Below, piece by piece: positions 52,055-62,417 of a stretch of 64,000 nt of DNA (the first letter of the stretch is position 1; each line of letters opens with the position of its first letter). The stretch is from the IMG/VR virus record IMGVR_UViG_3300008117_000004, positions 62,001 to 126,000 of that record. One strand, given 5' to 3'. Source of the DNA: a virus. Both the position numbers and the translations under genes were made by a program. The notes below the pieces were generated by a model, which worked only from the letters and a program-made list of their open reading frames with translations, made no database searches and was not told where the DNA came from.

Positions 52055-52128
52055 ATTTTTTTATACTTTTTGTTTTGATTTTTGTTTTTATCCAAACTTA
52101 CTTATATATAAAAAATATAAAATGTAGT

Positions 52129-53772
52129 ATGAAGAAATTATTATTAATTACTCCGCATTTATCCACTGGTGGTTTACCACAATTTTTACTTAAAAAAATA
52201 GAGATTTTAGTTAAAAAATTTGATGTTTACTTAGTAGAGTGGGATGATATAACTGGTGGTAGATTGGTTATTCAAAAAAATAGAATTAAAGATATATTGG
52301 GTGATAAATTAATTACTCTTTATGATAAAAAAAATATATTTAATCTAATTGATGTAATTAATCCAGATATAATACATTTTGAAGAATTTCCTGAAACATT
52401 TATCGATGATTCTATACTAAAGTCAATTTATATTGATATGAGAAGTGGTTATAATTATGTTATAACTGAAACAACACATGGTACTTTATTTAATAAAGAT
52501 GATAAGAAATATCTTCCAGATAGAACTATGTTTGTTTCTGATATAAATATGATTCAATATAATTCTATTTCAACTAAACCAGAAGTAATACCAATGGATG
52601 TTGATAACAGTGAGTTTAGAAATAAAAAACTTATTGATCTTGGATTAGATCCAAGTTATAAACATGTTATGAACGTTGGTTTATTTAATAGTAATAAAAA
52701 TCAATCAGAAATCTTTGAATATGCTAAAATGATGTTAGATCAAAAAGTTCATTTTCATTTCTTTGGTAATATGGCTGGGAATTTTGAGGAATATTGGAGA
52801 CCATTAGTTAATAATAGACCTGAGAATTGCACATTATGGGATGAACGAAGTGATTTACACAAGTTTTATTCTTGTATGGATCTTTTCTTATTTACATCTA
52901 AATTAGAAAATAGACCATTATCTGTTATCGAAGCATTATCCAATAATATGAGTGTTTTAATGTATAACTTATCTAATTACAAAGGTGAGTTTTCTAAATA
53001 TGAAAATGTTGAATTTTTGACAAATGACTTTGATTATAACGTAAAGTTAATTAAAGATTCATTAAAATTAGAAGAGTTTATTATAGATAATAAAGAGAAA
53101 GTAGAAGATAATTATAAAGAATATAAAATATCTGCTTATCATATGTTAACAGATATTGATACCGATAGAGAAGTAAAATCAATGATATCTTTAACTAAAT
53201 TAAAAGATTATGGTATTGATTATTTTCCTTGTGTGAATAAAAGATGGACTGAATTGCCTCCATCTGATAGTTGTCAATATCCGGAAAAAATAAGTATGGA
53301 ACCAGGTGGTAAATTAACACCAGGTCATTATGGTTGTTATTTGGCACATAAAGACGCTTTTTATAGAGGTATGAACTCAGATTCGGATTTCATTTTCATA
53401 TTTGAATGTGATGCTGTTATTGATATTGATATGAATGAGTTTATGAGTAAGGTTAAATTTGCTTGTGATGTTCTAAATAAAACGGATTTATTGATGTTTT
53501 CTTTTGGTTATCATAATAACTCACATATAATTGACAAATATAATGATTATTGGACAGTTAATAAATTTTATGGAGCTCATGCTTATTTAATACCAAGAAG
53601 AAGTTTTGGTATAATTGATAAAATGTATCAAACTGCTAAGTGGAATGTATCTGATTTATTATTTGTTGAGAATTTAGATCAATATAAAACAGGAATTTTT
53701 GAAGTACCACCAACAAAACAATCGGCTGGTTACTCAATATTAGATAAAATATACAATGAAGACAGACACTAA
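52129..53772 (+). CDS. Two-domain glycosyltransferase (GT4 plus GT25)
   Basis: The protein has 547 residues from MKKLLLITPHLSTGG. The first 340 residues are a GT-B fold glycosyltransferase 4: HVMNVGLFNSNKNQSEIFEY, HFHFFGNM and LENRPLSVIEALSNNMSVLM. From about 350 it continues as a GT25 domain: KLKDYGIDYFPCVNKRW, GKLTPGHYGCYLAHKDAFYR and FIFECDAVIDID. An in-frame extension to 52036 encodes only hydrophobic leader-like sequence antisense to the neighbour and was rejected. It likely adds two sugars to a phage or cell target. Its stop is overlapped by the next gene by 17 bases. Confidence 0.8.
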   Translation: MKKLLLITPHLSTGGLPQFLLKKIEILVKKFDVYLVEWDDITGGRLVIQKNRIKDILGDKLITLYDKKNIFNLIDVINPDIIHFEEFPETFIDDSILKSIYIDMRSGYNYVITETTHGTLFNKDDKKYLPDRTMFVSDINMIQYNSISTKPEVIPMDVDNSEFRNKKLIDLGLDPSYKHVMNVGLFNSNKNQSEIFEYAKMMLDQKVHFHFFGNMAGNFEEYWRPLVNNRPENCTLWDERSDLHKFYSCMDLFLFTSKLENRPLSVIEALSNNMSVLMYNLSNYKGEFSKYENVEFLTNDFDYNVKLIKDSLKLEEFIIDNKEKVEDNYKEYKISAYHMLTDIDTDREVKSMISLTKLKDYGIDYFPCVNKRWTELPPSDSCQYPEKISMEPGGKLTPGHYGCYLAHKDAFYRGMNSDSDFIFIFECDAVIDIDMNEFMSKVKFACDVLNKTDLLMFSFGYHNNSHIIDKYNDYWTVNKFYGAHAYLIPRRSFGIIDKMYQTAKWNVSDLLFVENLDQYKTGIFEVPPTKQSAGYSILDKIYNEDRH

Positions 53773-55333
53773 AATAGGATTTATCATTACATACTTTCAT
53801 ACATCAGATGAAGGTTTGAATTTACTTATAGAGAATTTAAAAACTATTAGTAGAGAAAATTATTACTTAGTTTTAGCAAGTCACTCACCTTTAGATAAAA
53901 ACATTCAGGAAATGTGTGACTTTTATTTTTATCAACAAAAAAATATTGTTGATGATAGAAAATATTCACACGGTGTTGCAGAAAGTAATTTAATTGAAAT
54001 TTGTTTAAAACATTTAAAAGATCAATCAATTAATTATACTTATAAGATAACTTATGATGTTGAAATAGTTGATGTTAATGAGTTTAAAAAATGGAATATA
54101 GATGGATATCAATTTGTTTCTTGTAATTGGGGAACTAATATCATTTGTACAAATTCATTCTTTACTAATATAGATTTTTTACTTACAAATATAACATTTT
54201 TCCGAAGCATTGAAGAAATGTTTTTAGTAAACACAGTTTTAGAAAACTGTTGGGAGGCTAATTTTAGAAATAATAATGTTTTAGATAAAATATATTCGTT
54301 TAGTGATAAATATGAATTTTATGGTCAAAATAAGATAGATCTTTGTTTTTATAACTACAATAAAATAGATTTTTGGTATTCTCCTGAAGAAACAAAATTC
54401 TTTATTATGAATAATAGTGAAGATATGAACAATGTTCACTTTAGAATATTTGACTATTATACCGATATCTGTATTTATTTGAATAGAGATTTTGATTTAA
54501 AACAGAATTTAATTTTTTGGTTTATACCACCATTTAGTTTAAATATTAATAAGTCAGTAAATGGGTTTTACTTAGAAATATACTTAGAAAATCAAGTTAT
54601 TAGAAAAAATATTTTAATAAAAGATTTTGACTTAAAGCATCCACTTTCTAATAAGTTTAAATTAATTAAAGATACTGAAGTTAAGTTCAATGAGTTTTCC
54701 GACTTTAATGATATGAGTATCTATGATTTATTTAGTTTTAACATTGATGAAATTAATAATTATGTTGACATTGGTGCAAATTATGGTATGTCGAGTATAT
54801 CTTTTATTGAGAGAGATATAAAAACATATATGATAGAAGCAGACCAATCAAATGTAGATATTCTAAATAGAATGTGGAGTAAGAATTCTAAAATAAGAAT
54901 TATAGATAAGGCAATTTCATCAGTTGATGGTGAAATTGTATTTTATACAAGTCCAGGTATAGGTTCGGTTGTTTCTTCTTTATATCATACTGATGCTAAT
55001 GGAAATGATATGGAGAGAAAAGAAGTTAGAGTTCAATCTATAACACCGAATAAACTAATTGAAGAATTTATTGATGAGAGTGAGATAGATTTGATGAAGG
55101 TTGATATTGAAGGTGCTGAGTATGATTTCTTTGAAACTATAACAAATGAAAACCTTAAAAAGATAAAAAGAATTATAATAGAATATCACAATAATGATAA
55201 TTATAGAGCTATGAGTATTTTAGAGAAACTAACATATTGTGGATTTAAATTTAAATTATCAAAATGGAGTCATAATTGTGGTAATTATATAATAGAAAAT
55301 AAAATGGGTGTTATTTACGCCGAAAAAATATAA
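53756..55333 (+). CDS. Glycosyltransferase-like protein with C-terminal FkbM methyltransferase
   Basis: The 525-residue protein has an N-terminal GT-A-like domain (KIGFIITYFHTSDEGLNLL; TYKITYDVEIVDVNEF), a beta-rich middle, and from about 335 a SAM-dependent FkbM methyltransferase: NYVDIGANYGMSSISFIE, TYMIEADQSNVDIL and LMKVDIEGAEYDFFETI. It could cap a sugar chain by O-methylation. It overlaps the gene before it and ends 7 bases before the next gene. Confidence 0.75.
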   Translation: MKTDTKIGFIITYFHTSDEGLNLLIENLKTISRENYYLVLASHSPLDKNIQEMCDFYFYQQKNIVDDRKYSHGVAESNLIEICLKHLKDQSINYTYKITYDVEIVDVNEFKKWNIDGYQFVSCNWGTNIICTNSFFTNIDFLLTNITFFRSIEEMFLVNTVLENCWEANFRNNNVLDKIYSFSDKYEFYGQNKIDLCFYNYNKIDFWYSPEETKFFIMNNSEDMNNVHFRIFDYYTDICIYLNRDFDLKQNLIFWFIPPFSLNINKSVNGFYLEIYLENQVIRKNILIKDFDLKHPLSNKFKLIKDTEVKFNEFSDFNDMSIYDLFSFNIDEINNYVDIGANYGMSSISFIERDIKTYMIEADQSNVDILNRMWSKNSKIRIIDKAISSVDGEIVFYTSPGIGSVVSSLYHTDANGNDMERKEVRVQSITPNKLIEEFIDESEIDLMKVDIEGAEYDFFETITNENLKKIKRIIIEYHNNDNYRAMSILEKLTYCGFKFKLSKWSHNCGNYIIENKMGVIYAEKI

Positions 55334-55340
55334 TATATTT

Positions 55341-57659
55341 ATGAGTTTTGATGTTAAAATAAATGGTGATTTTTTAGAAATAAAAAATAACACTGATAAA
55401 TTTTTTGAAAATTGTTTAATTAATTTGAAAAATATATTTTTCGATGATTTAATTTTTGAAAAAACTAATATCATACCAAACAAAGAAGATGTTGATAATA
55501 AAAAATCATTTTTTATTATGAATAAAGATTTCAGATCAACTTGGGGTGATAAAGAGTATTTCTTAAAAATTTATTCAAATGATAGATTAATTTATGATCA
55601 AGTTATAAATGATAGATCAAAATGTTTTGTTTTGGTTTCTAATAAAAAGTATGAAGACTTAACTATAAAATTAATTAATCAATTAGTTAAATTAACTAAT
55701 ATAGATATACTTCATTATACAATTGGTTATGAAACCATGTATAATAATAATCGAATAAAAAATATTAAAATTGATATTAGTAGAGATCTTAACAATCCGC
55801 ATTATATACAATTTACAAAACCGACAGCATTTTTAGATGCTATTTCTAGAGGATATAAGGACTATGTATTTTTAGATTCTGATATTCAAGTAAGAGATAA
55901 TATATCTGAAATTTTTGAATATGCTAAATACATAACGGATGGTCCAATTTTACAAAGAGGATGTTGGGATTATACTTTTGTTAATGGTGCCTATACACCT
56001 GGCGATTTAACAAGAAAATTATTGGGAGTTGATAAACAAACATCACCATATTGTTTAACAAATGTTGTTATTTTTAATCAAACACATAAATCAATATTTG
56101 AAGAATGGAAGTCTGTTTGTGATTTAGAAGAAGTTGAGACTATTTGTGAGAAAGAGTTTTTACATGATGAAATATTATTCAATTGCATTCTATGGAAGAA
56201 TAATATAATACCTAAAATGTTTTGGTTCTTTATAAATGTTTCTAATTCAAATGATGTTAAATTCTTTTTAGAATATAAATATGATGGGTATGAGTTACCA
56301 GTTGATATGAATAAACACGGTAAAGGATATCCATTTCAATCTAGATTTCCATATGATAAAAATAATATCTTCGGGTTTCATTGTGTGAAGGATTTAAATG
56401 AAGTTGATAAAATTCATAATTTAATTAGTAATAGTAATTCAAATTTTGAGGAAAAACTTTTAAATTTCTATGATAATATAGAAAAATCTGATATCAATAT
56501 CAATCCAAAATATGAGGATGTTAGTATTTTAAATCATTATATTGGAGGTGCTTATATTGAAGTTAAGTCAAAATTGAATAAACAATTTAAAGTTGAATTC
56601 TGGAATTCAAAGGGGTTTTGTGAATATTCAACAACCATTGGTAGTAATATGTGGACAAAAACAAATAAGAAGTATTTTGAAGAGTACACATGTAAAGTCT
56701 GGGATGGTGAAGAATTAATCTATGATAAAAAGTATGATGCTACGGGTAAGAGAGTTTTTATAACATTAGAATCGAGATCAATTGGCGATACATTGGCTTG
56801 GTTTCCATATGTTGATGAATTTAGAAAAAAATGGAATTGTGAGGTTATATGTTCAACTTTCTGGAATCACCTATTTAAGGAAACTTATCCAGAAATTGAA
56901 TTTGTTGAACCGGGATCAGTGGTGAATCACATCTATGCTATGTATAATATTGGTTGGTTTTATAATGAGGATAATACTGTACAGTTTGATAAAAATCCAA
57001 CAGATTTTAAAGAAATTCCACTTGGAAAAACATCAGCTGATATACTAGGTTTGGATTTTGAATATGTCAGAGCTAAAATTAACTTACCAAAAGTAGAAAA
57101 AAAGAAAAGAGTTGGTATAGCAATTCACTCAACTGCACAAACTAAATACTGGAATAATCCAACTGGATGGCAGGAAGTTGTTTATTTTTTGAAGGCTAGT
57201 GGATATGAAGTTATGATTCTTTCTAAAGAAGGTGATAATTATATGGGTAATAAACATCCAGAAGGATGTGTGAAATTACCAGAGGGATCAATGGAGAAAC
57301 TAATGGAAACAATGTTATCTTGTGAGTTTTTTATAGGAGTTGGTTCTGGTTTGAGTTGGGTATCTTGGACAATAGGAGTCCCAACATTCTTGATATCAGG
57401 ATTTAGTAAACCAATCTCTGAATTTGAAGGTGAGAATGTATTTAGAATTTTCAATGATTCAGTTTGTAATGGTTGTTACAATAGATATAGATTAGATGCT
57501 GGTGATTGGAATTGGTGTCCGGATCATAAAGGTACTGAAAGACAGTTTGAATGTACTAAGTCAATTACTGGTAAAATGGTTATTGACACAATAATGAATT
57601 CTGGTTTAATAAGAGTGCCAAACTTGGATGAAGATGTTTTACCACAATTTAATTTTTAA
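55341..57659 (+). CDS. Glycosyltransferase with C-terminal TibC-type heptosyltransferase domain
   Basis: The protein has 772 residues from MSFDVKINGDFLE. After a small N-terminal beta domain comes a GT8-like GT-A region (YVFLDSDIQVRDN, near residue 177). From about 470 to 760 there is a GT9-like domain of the autotransporter O-heptosyltransferase (TibC/Aah) type: ESRSIGDTLAWFPYVDEF, IAIHSTAQTKYWNNPTGWQE and FFIGVGSGLSWVSW. The Cys finger CNGC...GDWNWCPDHKGTERQFEC (C-x2-C-x13-C-x11-C) follows. TibC-type enzymes add heptose to Ser in repeat proteins, and Ser/Thr repeat fibres follow here. A TAATATATTT element lies just before the ATG. Confidence 0.8.
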   Translation: MSFDVKINGDFLEIKNNTDKFFENCLINLKNIFFDDLIFEKTNIIPNKEDVDNKKSFFIMNKDFRSTWGDKEYFLKIYSNDRLIYDQVINDRSKCFVLVSNKKYEDLTIKLINQLVKLTNIDILHYTIGYETMYNNNRIKNIKIDISRDLNNPHYIQFTKPTAFLDAISRGYKDYVFLDSDIQVRDNISEIFEYAKYITDGPILQRGCWDYTFVNGAYTPGDLTRKLLGVDKQTSPYCLTNVVIFNQTHKSIFEEWKSVCDLEEVETICEKEFLHDEILFNCILWKNNIIPKMFWFFINVSNSNDVKFFLEYKYDGYELPVDMNKHGKGYPFQSRFPYDKNNIFGFHCVKDLNEVDKIHNLISNSNSNFEEKLLNFYDNIEKSDININPKYEDVSILNHYIGGAYIEVKSKLNKQFKVEFWNSKGFCEYSTTIGSNMWTKTNKKYFEEYTCKVWDGEELIYDKKYDATGKRVFITLESRSIGDTLAWFPYVDEFRKKWNCEVICSTFWNHLFKETYPEIEFVEPGSVVNHIYAMYNIGWFYNEDNTVQFDKNPTDFKEIPLGKTSADILGLDFEYVRAKINLPKVEKKKRVGIAIHSTAQTKYWNNPTGWQEVVYFLKASGYEVMILSKEGDNYMGNKHPEGCVKLPEGSMEKLMETMLSCEFFIGVGSGLSWVSWTIGVPTFLISGFSKPISEFEGENVFRIFNDSVCNGCYNRYRLDAGDWNWCPDHKGTERQFECTKSITGKMVIDTIMNSGLIRVPNLDEDVLPQFNF

Positions 57660-57661
57660 AT

Positions 57662-57689
57662 AAAAAAGAGACCTTTATGGTCTCTTTTT
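57662..57689. terminator. Bidirectional intrinsic terminator
   Basis: AGAGACC and GGTCTCT pair around TTTAT, with A and T runs on either side. It closes the glycosylation group; the convergent gene's stop is inside it. Confidence 0.85.
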
Positions 57690-58361
57690 GTTTACTTTTA
57701 CTTTTACACCAGTTTCTTTTTTAATTGGTCGTATTTTTTTATTTTCATTTAGATTAACTGTTACCTTTTTAGATACTTTAACAATAAATTCATCTTTCCA
57801 AGGTGTGAATAAGTTACCATCAGCATTTACTTCTAGTTTTATATTACCTCTTTGTCCTTCATTAAAAAGGCTTAATTTCTTAATAGGAATGATACATTTA
57901 CCGTTTTTAACCTCACCTTTAAACATAAGATTCCAATCAGCTGATTCAATTACTAATCTAACTTCTGTATCTTTTTGACTTACACCTTCAATTGCTATAT
58001 CACAAATAAATTCTTCAGATTTATCTTTGTATAACACATATGAATCTTCATCATTATAACTTTCGTTATTTTCTTCCAAATCTTCCTCTTCTGAAGAATT
58101 ATCAAATGAATAATCATCTTGTTCTTGTTCTTCCTCACTATTGTAGTTATTATAAGGATTTAAGCTTTGATCAATTTCATCTTCATCATCGGCGGCGTCG
58201 TTGATATTTGTAAATATTTCTTTATCTTCATCAACCTCATCATCTTCATATCTATCTGAAAACAAACCTTCTTTTAATAGATTTGACTTCATCTTTTTAA
58301 GATCTTCCATTTTATTACCACCTAGAAAATCTTCAAATCTAAAAACATCATTATCTTCCAT
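57675..58361 (-). CDS. Phage structural-type protein with acidic N-terminus
   Basis: The 228-residue protein has a very acidic N-terminal half (residues 35-115, with EEEQEQDDYSFDN) and a C-terminal beta-sandwich-like domain (DTEVRLVIESADWNLMFKGE; GNIKLEVNADGNLFTPWKDE) ending in a basic tail (KVNKKRP). It begins MEDNDVFRFEDFLGG, faintly tag-like. The layout is compatible with a virion decoration or packaging protein. An AATATATA element lies 4 bases before the start. Confidence 0.55.
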   Translation of the reverse strand: MEDNDVFRFEDFLGGNKMEDLKKMKSNLLKEGLFSDRYEDDEVDEDKEIFTNINDAADDEDEIDQSLNPYNNYNSEEEQEQDDYSFDNSSEEEDLEENNESYNDEDSYVLYKDKSEEFICDIAIEGVSQKDTEVRLVIESADWNLMFKGEVKNGKCIIPIKKLSLFNEGQRGNIKLEVNADGNLFTPWKDEFIVKVSKKVTVNLNENKKIRPIKKETGVKVKVNKKRP

Positions 58362-58371
58362 AATTTATATA

Positions 58372-58782
58372 TTATTTTTGAAAATCAACTTTTATATTAA
58401 TTGAATCGTTTAAAAAACGATCAAACTCGTTTATTGTTACTTTTATATCTTCTCTCGGATTTTTTATTTTTTCATATTCAATACCTCTAACTCTACAATA
58501 TAATTTTATTATTTTATCGGTATTTTCTCTACCTAAATCCTTATTTAGTTGCCTCCATGGATTATTTTTTTCATATTCTCCTTTATGTGGATATCCACTT
58601 CCACCACCACTCACTCGGCGTGATACCACTTCTAATAAAATAAAAACTTCATCCCAAGTTAATTCAACATTTTCCCATTTTAAATTTACCTCTTCCCATT
58701 TTAAATACTTTTTACCAACTGAATATTCCAAATCACTCCAGTTTACATCTTGGTTTAATAAAGGTGAGTAAATTAAAGGCAT
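58372..58782 (-). CDS. Small virion-type protein with Trp-Glu repeats
   Basis: The 136-residue protein has a short tandem of Trp-centred repeats (YLKWEEVNLKWENVELTWDE at 26-45), followed by a Gly-rich segment RRVSGGGSGYPHKGEY and a helical C-terminus. I associate this repeat with small phage structural proteins next to fibre genes. It has TTAATATATA 18 bases upstream and is divergent from the large fibre gene. Confidence 0.5.
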   Translation of the reverse strand: MPLIYSPLLNQDVNWSDLEYSVGKKYLKWEEVNLKWENVELTWDEVFILLEVVSRRVSGGGSGYPHKGEYEKNNPWRQLNKDLGRENTDKIIKLYCRVRGIEYEKIKNPREDIKVTINEFDRFLNDSINIKVDFQK

Positions 58783-58836
58783 ATAAAATTTTATTTCTGT
58801 TATATATTAAATAATTCATGTTTGGACACATGTTAC

Positions 58837-58846
58837 TTAATATATA
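58837..58846 (+). promoter_or_regulatory. TTAATATATA promoter-like element
   Basis: It lies 5 bases before the ATG at 58852, in the short-spacing class. Confidence 0.5.
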
Positions 58847-58851
58847 CTACT

Positions 58852-61800
58852 ATGAGTTATGATTTTACTGGTGCAACCGTCTCCGGAACATATGGTAGAT
58901 TGGTTCAAGTAGTACATGGTACACCGGATTTATATTATGATGGTTTTGGAAATCTTTTAGATTTAGGAAGTGGTACATCTTCTGTTGGTCCACAAGGTCC
59001 GACAGGACCACAAGGAACATCTATGTTATTCCAAGGAGAATGGGATTCGATGATGATGTATTTCTACTATGATTTTGTTACATATAATGGAAATGCTTAC
59101 TTATGTATTTCTGATTTAACTGGTTCAGCTCCTTGGTCATCACCTGATATAGATACATCTCATTGGCAACAAATGTTAATTGGTTTATCAGGAACTTCCG
59201 GAACATCAGGGATAAATGGAACATCAGGTACAAATGGAACTTCAGGTACAAATGGAACTTCAGGGACTTCTGGATCTAATGGCACTTCAGGAACATCAGG
59301 TACAAGTGTTTCTACTAATTATGCTTATATAACATCAACCTACTCGGTATCCAATACAGATCACTATATTGAGGCTAATGGAACTTTTGATATTACTTTA
59401 CCGACAGCAATAGGTTTTTCAGGGAAAGGATTCATTATAAAAAATACCGGAACTGGTATAATAACAATAAAAACAACTTCTTCTCAGCTAATTGATAATC
59501 TATCGTCATATAATTTAGCATTCTATGATACTCTTACTGTTGAAAGTAATGGATTAAATTGGTTAGTTAATCACCCACAAACTAAACAATTTATCCGAGT
59601 TTATAATAATACTGGTTCAATTATACCTAAGGGATCTGCTCTTAAAATACAGTCATCATATAGTGGTATTCCCAGTGTCTCTTTGTCAATTGCTAATGGT
59701 GTTGGAAATCAACAAGTAATTGGTCTGGCTTATATTGATATTCCAATTGCGTCTGAGGGTATTGCCATATCATCTGGTATCTTATCGGGACTTGATTTAT
59801 CAGCTTATTCGATTGGTGATATTCTTTATTTATCTGATACAACACCAGGTAGTTTTATAAACTCATCAAGTACATTAGATTTTTCATCAAGAACTAACCA
59901 AATTGGTTATATTACAAATAATAGTTCAACAATTGGAACTCTACAAGTTGAAATTAATAATGAGGATATCAATTTATCTCTTACTGATATACAGAGAAAT
60001 ATATTAGAAGGTAATGTCATATCAACAGGTGTTTATAATTATTCGGGACTTGTTAAAACTAGTAGTACAACATTTACAGTGGGTAGTGCTTCTGGTTGGA
60101 TTATAACTAATACAGGTACATATTCTATTAAACCAACAGTTTTACAAATTACTTATGGTGGAACTACAAGTATAACAACACCTTACTTAAACACATTTGA
60201 TAGTACTTATGTTTTATTAACAGCTAGTTCTTCATTACATTTACAAGGTACATTTCCAACAGCACAAGAAAGAAGACAAAATATCTTCTTAGGTAAAGTT
60301 GTACACCCTGATAGACAAACCATTTTAAATGTAAATAATACTGTTGATTATGATGTATCACCAATGTCCGCATTGAGAGATTTATGGTCACCAATCAAAT
60401 TAATAAATCAAGGAATTATACCATCCGCTCATAGTACAACTTTAGAGTTTAATACATCAACTGGTATTCTTTGGGGTAATGGTATAAATTGGACTAATAA
60501 TGAATTAAATCCAAATAGTATTAATATTAGTGGTCAATCTCCGGTAACTTTTCAATATAGAACTCAAATAGGTGGTACATTTTCTAATACAACATTTATA
60601 GATCCTACTCATTATGATAATGGTGGTGTTATTAGTGTAGTAGGTGGTGGTAATGGTTCGTCAACAAATCAAAGAATATATTTATTCCCAACTGGATTGG
60701 TAAGAGTTCAATATGGTCAAACAGTATATGGATCTTTATCTGAAGCGATTTCAGCAGCACAAGAAGAATTATATGTTGAGTATCCAAATAATAGAGATAA
60801 TGGTATTCTTATAGGTATTTTATCTGTTAATAAAAATGCTTCAAACTTATCAGATCCCACACAGGCAAGATTTAATTTTGTTTCTAAGTTTGGTGAGATC
60901 TTAGGTGGATCTGGTGGTATATCAACAACTACATTACAACAAGCTTATGATAACTCATCTACACCAGAAATAGTAACTAACTCTACTTTAGGAGCTGTTA
61001 CAATCAAAAGAGGAAGTTCATTAGAAACCGATAATGTATTTGAAGTTCAAAGTGGTGTTGATGGTGTTACATTTAGTGTAACTGGTCAAGGTAGAACAAA
61101 TACACATAACTTAACGATAACAGGAATTGGATCAACATCAAGTTTAACTAAATATATGGTTGTTGATGATAGTGGAAATACATATTATCAAACAACTAAT
61201 CCAGGTGGTGGTAGTGGTACTTCAGGAACTTCGGGGGTGGGTACTTCAGGAACATCCGGTACATCAGGTTTGAATGGAACAAGTGGTGTAAATGGTGTTG
61301 GTGGTGCACTAGGTTATTATGGTAACTTTCTTGATCTTACGACTCAGCCATTTATTACTCCTGGTGTTGCTCAAATAGTGGGTATTAACACTAATTCAGG
61401 ATCAGTTGGATTTTCCTTATCAGGTACAGGTAGTGTGGTGATTGAAAATCCAGGAACATACACTATGATATATTCTATCCAACTACAAAATACAGATGCT
61501 GATATCCACTATGCTGATATATGGTTAAAATATAATGGATTAGATTATCCAGATAGCACAACTAGATTTTATATACCGGCTAGAAAAAATTCAAATGAGT
61601 ATGGTTATACAGTAGCAACTGTAAATTATGTTGGAACTTCAATAAACCCAAATGATACTGTCGAATTGTGGTGGCATTCTGATAGTAGTTTAGTATCAAT
61701 TCAATATTTACCATCAAGTATATCACCTATAATTCCTGCTATACCTAGTGTGATTTCTACATTTACTCAGGTTATGTACACACAGATAGGACCAACTGGA

Positions 61801-62403
61801 TCTAATGGAACATCTGGTACGAGTGGGAGTCAAGGCACTTCTGGAACTTCTGGAATAAATGGAAATGATGGAACATCTGGTACTTCCGGAATTTCTGGAT
61901 TAAATGGAAATGATGGAACATCTGGTACAAGTGGGAGTCAAGGTACTTCCGGAACTTCTGGTGTTAATGGTGTTGATGGTACTTCCGGAATTTCTGGATT
62001 AAATGGAAATGATGGAACATCTGGTACGAGTGGAAATCAAGGAACATCCGGAACAAGCGGTTCATCAGGAACTTCTGGTTCATCAGGTACATCCGGATCA
62101 TTCGGAACTTCTGGTTCATCAGGTACATCCGGATCATTCGGAACTTCTGGTTCATCAGGTACATCCGGATCATCAGGAACTTCTGGTTTATTACTATTGA
62201 GTGGTTCAACTGACAATGGACTAATAACTTTAAATGGAACTATACCAAATGGCACGGTTGAAAATAATCTAACATTTGATGGTACAAATTTAAATGTAAC
62301 TGGTAATACTGAAATAAGCGGAACATTTAGTAGTAATTCAAATTCAATTTTAACTCAAAATTTAATACAAGCTGGACTATTATATCTATCAAATAATTTA
62401 TAA
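58852..62403 (+). CDS. Giant collagen-like GTS-repeat tail fibre 1
   Basis: The 1183-residue protein begins MSYDFTGATVSGTYGRLVQV and then LYYDGFGNLLDLGSG, an anchor module repeated in the next gene. A GPQGPTGPQGT stretch leads to a small carbohydrate-binding-like module (FYYDFVTYNGNAYLCISDLT). Gly-Thr-Ser repeats occur around 59190-59300, 61215-61290 and 61790-62180, with beta-rich modules between them. The triplet composition fits a collagen-like or fibrous trimer. The last 70 residues close with a short domain ending LIQAGLLYLSNNL. It is the likely acceptor of the upstream glycosyltransferases (inference). An ATG ten codons upstream was rejected because the chosen one follows the element. 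Confidence 0.75.
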   Translation: MSYDFTGATVSGTYGRLVQVVHGTPDLYYDGFGNLLDLGSGTSSVGPQGPTGPQGTSMLFQGEWDSMMMYFYYDFVTYNGNAYLCISDLTGSAPWSSPDIDTSHWQQMLIGLSGTSGTSGINGTSGTNGTSGTNGTSGTSGSNGTSGTSGTSVSTNYAYITSTYSVSNTDHYIEANGTFDITLPTAIGFSGKGFIIKNTGTGIITIKTTSSQLIDNLSSYNLAFYDTLTVESNGLNWLVNHPQTKQFIRVYNNTGSIIPKGSALKIQSSYSGIPSVSLSIANGVGNQQVIGLAYIDIPIASEGIAISSGILSGLDLSAYSIGDILYLSDTTPGSFINSSSTLDFSSRTNQIGYITNNSSTIGTLQVEINNEDINLSLTDIQRNILEGNVISTGVYNYSGLVKTSSTTFTVGSASGWIITNTGTYSIKPTVLQITYGGTTSITTPYLNTFDSTYVLLTASSSLHLQGTFPTAQERRQNIFLGKVVHPDRQTILNVNNTVDYDVSPMSALRDLWSPIKLINQGIIPSAHSTTLEFNTSTGILWGNGINWTNNELNPNSINISGQSPVTFQYRTQIGGTFSNTTFIDPTHYDNGGVISVVGGGNGSSTNQRIYLFPTGLVRVQYGQTVYGSLSEAISAAQEELYVEYPNNRDNGILIGILSVNKNASNLSDPTQARFNFVSKFGEILGGSGGISTTTLQQAYDNSSTPEIVTNSTLGAVTIKRGSSLETDNVFEVQSGVDGVTFSVTGQGRTNTHNLTITGIGSTSSLTKYMVVDDSGNTYYQTTNPGGGSGTSGTSGVGTSGTSGTSGLNGTSGVNGVGGALGYYGNFLDLTTQPFITPGVAQIVGINTNSGSVGFSLSGTGSVVIENPGTYTMIYSIQLQNTDADIHYADIWLKYNGLDYPDSTTRFYIPARKNSNEYGYTVATVNYVGTSINPNDTVELWWHSDSSLVSIQYLPSSISPIIPAIPSVISTFTQVMYTQIGPTGSNGTSGTSGSQGTSGTSGINGNDGTSGTSGISGLNGNDGTSGTSGSQGTSGTSGVNGVDGTSGISGLNGNDGTSGTSGNQGTSGTSGSSGTSGSSGTSGSFGTSGSSGTSGSFGTSGSSGTSGSSGTSGLLLLSGSTDNGLITLNGTIPNGTVENNLTFDGTNLNVTGNTEISGTFSSNSNSILTQNLIQAGLLYLSNNL
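62066..62180 (+). repeat. Tandem 36-base repeat in fibre 1
   Basis: Three near-identical 36-base units encode SGTSGSFGTSGS-type 12-residue blocks. The DNA identity is higher than the protein needs, indicating recent duplication by slippage or recombination. Confidence 0.8.
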
Positions 62404-62417
62404 GAATAATATAAAAA

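Noticed and set aside
52036-52128. Signal-peptide-like hydrophobic extension of the GT4-GT25 gene
   Set aside because: It crosses the start of the divergent neighbour, and the GT4 fold begins at MKKLLLITPHLSTGG; cytosolic glycosyltransferases need no signal peptide.
62066-62180. CRISPR-like regular repeats
   Set aside because: The 36-base units are directly adjacent without unique spacers and encode an in-frame Gly-Thr-Ser repeat.
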